64,000 bases of DNA from Topomyia yanbarensis (taxonomy: Eukaryota; Arthropoda; Insecta; Diptera; Culicidae): assembly GCF_030247195.1 (NCBI RefSeq), contig NC_080672.1:1302001-1366000 (forward strand), written 5' to 3'. A program made the position numbers and the translations under genes. This document shows, one piece after another, positions 55,919-64,000 of the stretch; position 1 is the first letter of the stretch, and each line of letters begins with the position of its first letter. Below the pieces are notes generated by a model. It saw nothing but the letters and a program-made list of their open reading frames with translations. It searched no databases and had not been told where the DNA came from.

Positions 55919-58480
55919 CCCTCCCCAAGGTTTAGGGGTTTGACGGTATTGCAAACATCATCAAGCATCAATTGCTTTAAGATGGGTATTGCATTACGCC
56001 TCGATAGTGGTGCATCGAGGAGACCGAGAGGGCTTATCTGCCTTTTTTATGTTATATGTTGCTTCATACTCTGCACCAGCGCATACCAATGCTAAACCAC
56101 TGGTCTATGCGCGGTGGCGTGGCCGACTGGAGGATCGACGTAGATTGACTTTTGCTGTGTGCTATGTTTGCAAATATTGTTCTATTGGTGGTATTCGTGG
56201 ACGGGGCTCACGGAGGGAGTCATTATGTGTCCATTTATCGGTCGACTTTGTCATCGTGCACATACTAATTAAATTAATTTAATAATTAAATTAATTTAAT
56301 AAAGTAGAATAAGTAGAAACCTATTAGTTGTAGCTTTGTGATAATCGTAGTTTTTTGTACCAGTGTACAACTGTTATGTGCTAGTCGTATGTCTATCTAT
56401 GTATGTATTCGTCTGAGTATTTGTGACAGTTGGGTCAGGAAATGGATGCAGAACTGACGTATATGACAAAATAGTGGCTAATACTTGTTTTGATCAATCT
56501 GAGCATTTGGTTCTATTCATTGGGGAAAGTCGGGCTGGATAAATTAGGGTAACATAAATTTACCGACGCACGTGAGTCATCCATTCCCGGTCAGCATAGC
56601 ATGATGAAAGTCTAACAGCATACAATTGTCGTTAATGATGAATATACAACAGTTTAATTGCATGTTACATGTGTTTTTCTATTCTACTTCATTAGTCTGT
56701 TTCATTTGTGCATCTATTAGTTTGCTTTTCCATTATTTATGTATACCAAAATAGTATTGTTCAATTTATACACTTCTAGTCATCCTCTTTCCATCTTTTT
56801 TTCTTTATTCGGCATGTCATGATTCCTTTTATCAGTATATCTTTACTATACGCTATCTATACTCATATAGGTACAAACGCTCGTGGCCTTCGCGATAACA
56901 CAGGCCTGGCCATGGGCGCGACCATGCAGTTGCAGTAATCCACATATACTTGCGCCCGCGATTTTGCCTACATGAAAACACGTTAAGTAAACGTAGCATC
57001 TTTTCACTTCCAAACGCGGTCTCAAACATTAATCCACCACTCACGCAATCATGAAACGGTCACGTCCGAAAGTTTTACCAGTCTGGGCTAATGCCTTCAG
57101 TTGAACCAATCAAAAAAGTGACGCTCATATTCACTAAACAACACGTTCCATGGTGACATGACCTGGAACTCAAGTTTTCCCATAGGGAAATGGACTACCA
57201 TCTGTACCATACACTAAAAATTAAGCATAAGATTCACGGTCCGCGCGCGATCAAACAAGAATACACGCTACATCATTATAAAATCAAAATTATACACGCG
57301 TGACAATCACGTTAATATACAAATGCTTGAGCCCTTCGCGACCATCCCCGGCACCTACACCCGCGATCTCGCCAACATGATAACATCTCGGTAATAAAGT
57401 GAATGTCTCAGCTCCTATAAATTTTCAAACGCGGTCTCAATCGTGAACCTAAAAACTCCCGCACTCGCACGATCATGAATCGGTCACTTCCGGATGTTTC
57501 TATCCTTGATATCAGCAGACCAGGTGCATGCCTTCAATTGGATCAATTAAAAAAAAGAAAGCTCTCACTGGACACCACGTTACATGGTGACATGACCGAG
57601 GACTCTAGTGATATGGGGTAACTTACTCCCTGTCAGAATGTGAATTGTCCACCAAAAACTATCCGAATGAAGGTCCATCCAAGAACGCACGCGTATATAG
57701 GAAATGCCACACGGTTACAAAATCCAGTCTTGTACACGCGAACTCACATGAACGCGAGCACACGTGACAAACACGTTAGCATACGAACGCTTAAGCCCTT
57801 CGCGATTAACAACGCACACCTACGTTCGCGATCGCGCAAACTTAGTAACATCCCGGTAATAAGGAGAACGTATTAGCACTCACGAAGTTTCAAACGCTGT
57901 CTCAAACACGAACCGTTTTCGCGCGCTCATGAATCTGTCACGTCCTGAAACCGTTACTATCTGTCCTAAAAACTTAGGTCCATACATTCAGTGGGGCCAA
58001 TCAAAAAATAAAGCAAATATCCACTAGACAACGCGTTCCATGGCGACCGGGCACTCTAGTGATATGGAGGATCTCACACTCTTTTAGCATCTTAACAGTA
58101 CACCAAAAAATAAAGTATTAGATTCACGGTCCGCGCGCGATTATCCAAGAACACACGCGAATATGCGAAAGGCACACGGTTATAGAATGGAATTCATATA
58201 CGCGAAGTTACATACACGTTAGCACACGTGGCATACAAACGCACACGCTATCGAACACGTTAACGTACAAATGCTCGAGCTCTTCGCGATTATACACGCG
58301 ATCGCGAATCCCTACGCCCGCACATACCCGAAACCGTACAATGAATATCACATTCAGAATCACGGCCCGCTACAATTAGCCTAATGCAGTGTTTTAGTGG
58401 CCGACATTGCCTGTCTCGTCTGCAAATTGTAGTATGTGATTCTGACGGGAACCTCCAGTAGGACAACTCTCGAAAAAAAA
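55919..58480 (+). mobile_element. Family C retroposon, complete copy
   Basis: About 2.56 kb between long identical direct repeats, ending in eight A residues (58473-58480): the marks of target-primed insertion in plus orientation. The 5' part (55919-56280) matches 19251-18911. A middle AT-rich stretch follows, then about four GCG-rich monomers (56860-58330), and a 3' end shared with 19368-19560. The family D copy at 20165 is the empty site. No reverse transcriptase is encoded, so it must be mobilised by a LINE. A short 5' frame (VYARWRGRLEDR) has a counterpart in the other copy. Confidence 0.82.
56860..58330 (+). repeat. Diverged tandem monomers of family C, about 450-480 bp
   Basis: The landmark GCCCTTCGCGA (or GGCCTTCGCGA, GCTCTTCGCGA) recurs at 56884, 57331, 57795 and 58279. 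Each unit also carries an AAACGCGGTCTCAA-like box, ATCATGAATCGGTCAC, a CACGTTCCATGG-like box, GATTCACGGTCCGCGCGCGA in most and AACACGTTAACGTACAAATG-like motifs. CG-containing words such as CACGCG, TTCGCG and CGCGATCGC are strikingly dense for this genome. Confidence 0.82.
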
Positions 58481-58500
58481 GTTCTCACGTACAGAAAGTT
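58478..58500. repeat. Target-site duplication of family C, right
   Basis: Matches 55896-55918; the first bases merge with the poly-A end. Confidence 0.85.
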
Positions 58501-58620
58501 TCATTAAAATCTGAGAGGGTGCTGCCAACTCTGAATACGATTTAGCACGAAATTCGTCAAATACTCCAAAAAATTTAAATAAGTGCAGCATGTCTGTTTA
58601 AACGGTTTAAAAAATATTAC
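58501..58620. repeat. Dispersed repeat family D, copy 2, right part
   Basis: GGTGCTGCCAACT and TACGATTTAGCACGAAAT match 20630-20665. Confidence 0.6.
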
Positions 58621-59600
58621 TTATTCTTATCAGTATTGGTATGAAATTGATCAACTTCAGGATAATAATGTTGAATCAAGGAAATATTCATTTTGTACTT
58701 GACTTTTGTTATTCATTTTTTCACAATGAGTGTAACTACAAATTTGTCGATCCGGGACTTCGCTGGAATATCCCAGGTGACAGTTGGCTGTTTCCAGATA
58801 ACTAGGTAATTACTTAAGAGGTTTAACCTTTTAATCGAAAAATTTTGTGCTATGATAAAAATAACACTATGTAAGCATTTTGAAATGATTAAAATTGGAC
58901 AAGAGTTAGAACATTTAACATAGAAGGAATGGTTCGTGAGAAATCATTATAAAGAGTAAATTTTACGACTAATTCTTCTCATTGAAAGCTTTGGTAATTC
59001 AAACCAAAACGCTTGGGATATGCTAAACAAATACTCGGAAAAAAGGAGGAATGATTCTTCACTACGTATGCATTGCCAGCACATATCCTGGCTCTCTAAA
59101 GCTCAGTTTGCATGAGCAACTTGAAGATGCAATTAGTCGCAACATTTCAGCCGCTCTCAGCAAGTTCGACCATCTATTCGTAATGTGACGTAACGTGTCA
59201 ATTGAACGTTTTAAAAATAAAGTGTTTCTGGAGTGGATAAGATTAATTCTGATTTTGGCATCTATTCACCTATCAGTGCAGAGGCTGCTATTGTATATTT
59301 ATCCAAATACGCGTAATTTCGATGCGATCTGTTTAATACCTTCGTTTAATTCGTAGCACAGAGAGAGGAAGATAGTAAGAGAGCGAGAGAGAGCAAGAGA
59401 GAGTATAAGGAACGTTTCATCCATAGAGACAAATACAATATTACGAGCCAATAAAAATGCAATATTTCTTGGAATTTCAAATTTGATATTTTCCAAATGA
59501 GTTTGAATATCCTTAGCACTCTCCAAGCACATGTTTGTACATGAATTTTTAACCGATTTGTCAGTTCCTTTAAGGGAAGGGTAAGGTTATCTCCAATTTC
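58621..59600. other. AT-rich intergenic DNA with a GA-rich tract
   Basis: A GAGAGAGCAAGAGAGAG tract at 59360-59405. No gene recognised. Confidence 0.45.
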
Positions 59601-59603
59601 CAT

Positions 59604-60000
59604 TGCAAAATATTGAAAATTGGGCGAGTGACAGTGAATCTTTGGAGACGCCTTGAAAAAATCTTGTTTGGGGATACATGTCAAAATCTACTGAACCAAG
59701 CGTTTTGAAATTTTGCGCTGCATCTGTCCACATAATTCTCAAGGTAACGAAAAGAGCCTTTTCTTTATTGGATTGCTCAATTCTTTGTAGAACAATTTAG
59801 TGAAAAATTAGATTTTTTCTTAAAAAAGAGTCTACTAACATGTTATTGTAAAAATTTCGACAATGCTCTTGTAGTTACCTGGGGAATGGTGTGAAGAAGA
59901 GCTGCTTAGTAGATCTTCAAATATGATGCACACCGAATTTCTTCGAGGTCCCTTCGGAGATTCACTCTGTCACTCGCTCAATTTTCAACATTTTGCAATG
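59604..60000. repeat. Inverted repeat pair
   Basis: GCAAAATATTGAAAATTGGG followed by CGAGTGACAGTGAATCT (59606-59645) returns reverse-complemented at about 59955-59998. Arms are about 60 bases, spacer about 270. A small MITE is likely. Confidence 0.65.
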
Positions 60001-60400
60001 CAAATTTGCAAAATGCCCTGCAAATGTTGCCATATTGTATGGAAATTAACAGAATAGACTAACTCGCTCTGTACCACCAGCAATTTTTTTGTGAACAATT
60101 TTTTTTATTTCACCGTGAAAACGTTACAATTTTACCAGCATTGGAACATTTTTCATACACATCATTCTTATTAGTCAATATGAACTAAAGATCAATAATT
60201 TCCCGCAATTCACGGAACCAACTGATATGCCACTAGTAGTCGTAAAAACCCAGTAAAACAGTGAGCTTTTCCGCGACTACCGTCCGTACGAGCACAAAGT
60301 TGTAGTCAACAATAAATGATGATTGGGCACAATCAAGGGATATAAAATTCGAATGGATTTACCAAATTTTTAACTGATTAGAATAAAAGCTTTGTAGGTT

Positions 60401-60480
60401 TGATAACAGCGACTTTCAACTGTCGAAAAGATAATGTAGTCTTCCTCATCGTGATTAGGATTAGAATTCAGTATAAAAAG
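60401..60480 (+). promoter_or_regulatory. Promoter of protease gene 5
   Basis: TATAAAAAG at 60472-60480 and a GATA-type TGATAA at 60401-60406. Transcription should begin near 60503, giving a leader of about ten nucleotides. The core differs from the TATATAAA/TCAGT form of genes 1-3. Confidence 0.6.
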
Positions 60481-60513
60481 CTAGCCTGCGCCTCAAACGC
60501 TATCATAGTCAGG

Positions 60514-61401
60514 ATGAAGAGTTTTCTGCTTGTTGTTGCCCTGTTGGCCGTGGCCAGTGCCGAATGGATCGATATCGATTGGTCCCAGGTGAAACCGATC
60601 GAAGAGTTCGATCATTACTGGGCCCGTCTGCCGGCGGAGTGGCAGTTCCTGCGTAAGCTTACCCCAGAGCGTCGAGTCACCAACGGACAGGAAGCAACCC
60701 CCGGTCAGTTCCCGTATCAGATCGCTCTGCTTAGTACTTTCTCCGCGGGTACCGGTCTGTGTGGAGGATCCGTGCTGACAAACAACTACATCCTGACTGC
60801 TGCCCATTGCGTTCAGAACGCTCTCGGAGGAACTGCCATCATCGGAGCTCATAACCGAATCAACACTGAGCCAAGTCAGCAGAGAATTGCCTTCGGTAGC
60901 GCTGGAATTGTAATTCATGCTGGATACACACCGACCAACATCAGAAACGACATCGCCGTTGTCCGCTTGAACAGTGCCATTGTGTTCAATGACCGTGTAC
61001 AACCTACTCGCATTCCAGCTGCCAGCGACGGTCGCCAATTCGCCGGTGAAACCGCTACTGTATCTGGATTCGGTCGTACCTCAGATGCCAGCCAGGCCAC
61101 TTCCGCTGTCATTATGTTCGCCTCCAATCCAGTTATGACCCAAGCCGATTGTCTTTCCAGCTGGGGTGGTAACACCAACATTATTCAGGCCCAAAACATT
61201 TGCATGTCCGGAGCTGGCGGTCGTTCGGCTTGCAATGGTGACTCTGGTGGTCCTCTGACTGTTGCCGATGGTGGTAGTTCTCTGCAGGTCGGTATCGTTT
61301 CGTTCGGATCCGCTGCCGGTTGCTCGATCGGAATGCCCTCGGTATACGTTCGTGTTACCTTCTTCCGCGAATGGATCGTTAATAACTCGGACTTCTCGTA
61401 A
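60514..61401 (+). CDS. Secreted chymotrypsin-like S1A serine protease, gene 5
   Basis: A single-exon gene for 295 residues. The open frame reaches further up to 60400, but the ATG at 60514 begins a good signal peptide (MKSFLLVVALLAVASA) and lies just after the TATA box, whereas the upstream part would precede transcription start. Activation after Arg54 frees VTNG. The triad is His98, Asp146, Ser244; the S1-pocket base is Ser238 followed by Ala239. After the signal peptide the protein is nearly that of gene 2, about 21 differences by eye, yet its signal peptide and promoter are unlike it. A polyadenylation signal follows at 61444. The family role is extracellular protein digestion. Confidence 0.95.
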   Translation: MKSFLLVVALLAVASAEWIDIDWSQVKPIEEFDHYWARLPAEWQFLRKLTPERRVTNGQEATPGQFPYQIALLSTFSAGTGLCGGSVLTNNYILTAAHCVQNALGGTAIIGAHNRINTEPSQQRIAFGSAGIVIHAGYTPTNIRNDIAVVRLNSAIVFNDRVQPTRIPAASDGRQFAGETATVSGFGRTSDASQATSAVIMFASNPVMTQADCLSSWGGNTNIIQAQNICMSGAGGRSACNGDSGGPLTVADGGSSLQVGIVSFGSAAGCSIGMPSVYVRVTFFREWIVNNSDFS

Positions 61402-61443
61402 AAAGGGGTTTCCTTGGTAGTGGCTTTCGATATGATGGTTAGC

Positions 61444-61449
61444 AATAAA
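61444..61449 (+). terminator. Polyadenylation signal of protease gene 5
   Basis: AATAAA, 43 bases after the TAA stop codon. Confidence 0.7.
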
Positions 61450-62094
61450 TCGTTTTGAAATCATTCAGAAGATAAGTCTTATTTGTTTGCTTTTATTCGA
61501 ATATTTTCAGCCAAAATTGAAATAGAATGCCGGAACAGTAACTAGAATGTAAAATAAGACTTCCTATTGCTTGAAAATCACTCTTCATTGCAAAACTACT
61601 TGCTTGCTTATAAGCGTACGTCGTATTTCCTAAATTGAAATTATTGGCATAGTGGATTTCCTAATTGCTCTATAACGTTTAAATTTCACTGATAAATGCT
61701 TTCGCCAGTCTACATGAATGTAGGCCCATTATATTAGCTAAAGTTTTAGAGTTACGCATTTCGAATTTTGTAGTAACCCTGTATAAGTTGTTTTAACGTA
61801 AATAAGTGGCAACCAATCTATTTATAAAATATTTTCGATGTCACACCTACCAGGCGACTAATCAACGTATATCGGTCAAATTTTTAGCTGATTGGCAATC
61901 TTGGTTGGATTTTCCAATACAACATGTTCCCGAATACCAACCGCGATATGAAATTAGTGTTTATAATAGCAAATCAATAGATAACGATGGTGATTCTCCT
62001 ACAATTGACTTCCAACCTGCGACGAAGTCACAAACTCCGGTGATACCGTAGGTGTTGCATGAGTCCCAAATTCGATCTACTAAAATGTGATTTG
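61450..62094. other. Intergenic, no gene recognised
   Basis: A short frame at 61806-62051 has no family resemblance. Confidence 0.45.
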
Positions 62095-62096
62095 TT

Positions 62097-62225
62097 TTTG
62101 TTAATTTTACATTTCTTAAGAAAGAAATGTATAGGATTCGCTCAAGCCTTGAACAAATTTCCGAGGCCCGGAGGGCCGAGTTTGCTATACCAATCGACTC
62201 AGCTCGACAAATTGGGACAATGCTT
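62097..62225 (+). repeat. Family E fragment
   Basis: AGAAATGTATAGGATTCGC, CGAGGCCCGGAGGGCCGAG and ACCAATCGACTCAGCTCGAC match 10080-10180. Confidence 0.75.
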
Positions 62226-62279
62226 GTATTTTTTTTTTAGGGAGCAGTAAAAAAATTTTCAGGAAAACCCTAGACCTGA

Positions 62280-62784
62280 GGGAAAATGTACAAAACCCCA
62301 ATGTCTCAGGGAACGGGTTTGGGCTGCCATCTTGTTGGTCTCTTCGCCACTTCCTCTGCAGCTCGGAGAGTATGCTCGAGACCACTCTGTTGACAACGTT
62401 CCAGGTATGTTCGTCACGGCACATCTCTTCGACGATATTGTCCACTGTCATACCAGGTACACCCCTACGAACTTCTTCGAATCTAGGGCATTCGAAGACC
62501 ACGTGTTCCGGTGTCTCCTGCACAGTCACACACTCCGGGCAAAGGGGTGACGAAGCATGTCCAAACCGATGCAAGTACTTCCGGAAGCATCCGTGCCCGG
62601 ACAAAAACTGCGTCAAATGGAAGTTCACCTCTCCATGCTTCCTATGTACCCAGGCCGATACATTTGGGATGAGTCGGTGGATCCACCTTCCTTTCTCCGC
62701 GTTGTCCCACTCCCTCCACGGAGAGTAGTCAATTGTCGACAGTCGTAATCTTTCGTCCGATTTACGTGAGACTGTTGCCATCAA
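62280..62784 (-). pseudogene. R1-like LINE ORF2, C-terminal fragment
   Basis: The minus-strand frame contains KGRWIHRLIPNVSAWVHRKH, FHLTQFLSGHGCFRKYLHRF and CPECVTVQETPEHVVFECPRF, the conserved C-terminal region with a CCHC-type finger of R1/LOA-type LINEs. Only the 3' end of the element is present; the reverse transcriptase is missing, as in a 5'-truncated insertion. Confidence 0.85.
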
Positions 62785-62874
62785 TCAATGAGCTTCATAA
62801 CAGTTTTAGCCTTCGCCTTGAAAGGTTGTGTTTGCTGATTGATTGTAGTAACCAAAGCTGTGCAAGCCGTGAAT

Positions 62875-63500
62875 AGGCTTGAAGTTTGTGTACCGTGTCA
62901 GTATTTGATGCTGTGTTAGTGCGGAGACAGGCAGGATTGTTGGCTGCGAGAGCGGTCGTTTGGTGGTGGTACCACGCGATAAGCGAGTGTTGGTGCGAAG
63001 GCAACGAAGTCTCAGGTAAGCGGCACCCCACCTTGGTGGTGGTAGTGGTTGCACTTCATACAACCGGCGCTTGCGACGGAGTGAGACAGAGCTGCATCTG
63101 GTTGGTGAAGCGGCTCGCTTCATCACCACTCATTCATCCGTATTAGTGCAGATACGGGATTTTGAGTATTTGTGTACCTAGCCACGCTGCGTGGTAGGGG
63201 AATACCTCTGGACCCACAGGTAAGCGGCGGCCCCACCTTGGTGGTAGTAGTGGTTACGCTGCACAGTCGGCGCTTGTGACGAAGTGAAACAGAGCTGCAT
63301 CTTGTTGGTGAATCGTCTTGTTTCATCATCACTTATTCATCTGTGCTAGTGCAGACACGGGCTTTTGTGTATTTGTGTACCTAGCCACGCTGCGTAGTAA
63401 GGAAATACCACTGGACCCACAGGTAAACAGCGGCTCCATCTTGGTAGTGGTTGCGCTGTGTTCAACCCGAGCGTGTGACAGAGGGAGAAAGCGTGAAACT
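62875..63500 (+). repeat. 204-bp tandem repeats in a LINE 5' leader
   Basis: CAGGTAAG or CAGGTAAA recurs at 63013, 63217 and 63420, spacing 204 and 203. Each unit holds ACCTAGCCACGCTGCGT, GGACCCACAGGTAA, CACCTTGGTGGTRGTAGTGG and AGAGCTGCATCTKGTTGGTG. The last unit is partial. They precede the gag-like frame at 63572. Tandem promoter monomers are known in some LINE leaders. Confidence 0.82.
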
Positions 63501-63571
63501 ACAACTCTCGAAGGACAGGTAGATTTTTAGTATAATTCAGCTAGTGTTAGTATTTAATCAACTTATTGTGT

Positions 63572-64000
63572 ATGGTAGGCGAGATGGAGGATAGTGAGAT
63601 GGAATCCTCCATTTCACAAGAGCAAAATTCTTCTGATCCCTCTCCCTCATCTCCCCCTAGAATAAAATTATACCCTCAAGGGTCTTCTGGACCATGGCAA
63701 GTTTTCTTCAGGCGGAAAGGAAAGCCATTAAACCTTGTCCAAATTGCACGGGATCTGACTTCACGATTTTCTGCTGTAACAGAGATCGTGAAAGTAAATA
63801 AAGACAAAATTCGAGTTAGCGTTGATAACATTAGACAAGCTAACGAGATAGTAGCCTGTGAACTCTTCACGCGTGAATATAAAGTTTATATACTTTCGCG
63901 CGATATAGAATGCGATGGATACATCTTCGAAACCAGCCTCACTGCCGAGGATATACTTAAGCATGGTGTTGGTTGTTTCAAGAACACCCTGCTTAATACA
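63572..64000 (+). CDS. LINE ORF1 (gag-like), partial, runs off the window
   Basis: An open frame of 143 codons from the ATG at 63572 to the last base, with no stop. The N terminus is acidic and Ser/Pro-rich (MVGEMEDSEMESSISQ), then SGPWQVFFRRKGKPLNLVQI, VTEIVKVNKDKIRV and ACELFTREYKVYILSRDIE. The order GPWxVFFRxKGKPLN ... ELFTREY is that of mosquito LINE ORF1 (gag-like) proteins as I remember them; CCHC fingers should follow beyond the window. Further in-frame ATGs at codons 5 and 10 are alternatives. It appears intact so far. Confidence 0.7.
   Translation, partial: MVGEMEDSEMESSISQEQNSSDPSPSSPPRIKLYPQGSSGPWQVFFRRKGKPLNLVQIARDLTSRFSAVTEIVKVNKDKIRVSVDNIRQANEIVACELFTREYKVYILSRDIECDGYIFETSLTAEDILKHGVGCFKNTLLNT

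Noticed and set aside
60400..60513. N-terminal extension of protease gene 5
   Set aside because: It spans the TATA box, so it would not be transcribed; the ATG at 60514 begins the signal peptide.

Overview
The window looks like a repeat-dense stretch of a culicine mosquito genome, most likely Aedes. The reasons are five intronless chymotrypsin-like proteases of the type known from mosquito midgut (JHA15/brachyurin-like), a Feilai-like tRNA-derived SINE, several mosquito-type LINEs, and long AT-rich intergenic DNA full of short dispersed repeats. The species is an inference; no diagnostic single-copy gene is present.

Host genes: the only convincing host protein genes are five S1A serine proteases. 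Three are on the minus strand (5125-6018, 30644-31534, 48238-49131) and two on the plus strand (49832-50719, 60514-61401). All encode a signal peptide, a propeptide with the block PIEEFDHYWARLP, a tryptic activation site, an intact His/Asp/Ser triad and no Asp at the S1-pocket position 189, so they should be secreted chymotrypsin-like zymogens. The three minus-strand genes share TATA/initiator spacing and several hundred bases of upstream sequence. Genes 2 and 3 lie in a duplicated segment of about 1.6 kb. Genes 3 and 4 are divergent, separated by 700 bp. Gene 2 is a mosaic: its signal peptide and promoter match genes 1 and 3, its mature enzyme matches gene 5. A GC-rich block ending in a consensus splice donor at 35055 may be a non-coding first exon, but this is weak.

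Mobile DNA by region: 1-5 kb has a repeat fragment, a palindrome, a (TA)145 tract and a 1.9-kb TIR element (family A). 10-19 kb has repeat families E, B and A nested in each other. 18.9-20 kb holds two pieces of an unusual retroposon (family C). 20-22 kb has repeat D, a Feilai-like SINE and a second SINE with perfect 19-bp target duplications. 23.5-29.3 kb is a near-intact 5.76-kb non-LTR retrotransposon (CR1/Jockey group) inserted into an A copy; its ORF2 begins with six in-frame copies of a 57-residue unit and is broken only by two homopolymer indels. 38.7-43.8 kb is a decayed I-clade LINE with RNase H. 44.7-47.9 kb contains two large foldback elements, each with recognisable target duplications and each nested in an outer inverted repeat. 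53.9-54.5 kb is a Jockey-like remnant. 55.9-58.5 kb is a complete C-family retroposon with about 450-480-bp internal monomers, a short poly-A end and 20-23-bp target duplications. 62.3-62.8 kb is an R1-like ORF2 tail. From about 63.0 kb another LINE begins, with a 204-bp tandem-repeat leader and a gag-like ORF1 running off the window end.

The most unusual items are the 57-residue repeat block at the N terminus of the LINE ORF2, the monomer-bearing C retroposon, and the foldback element built of 173-bp units in opposite orientations. All comparisons were made by eye.
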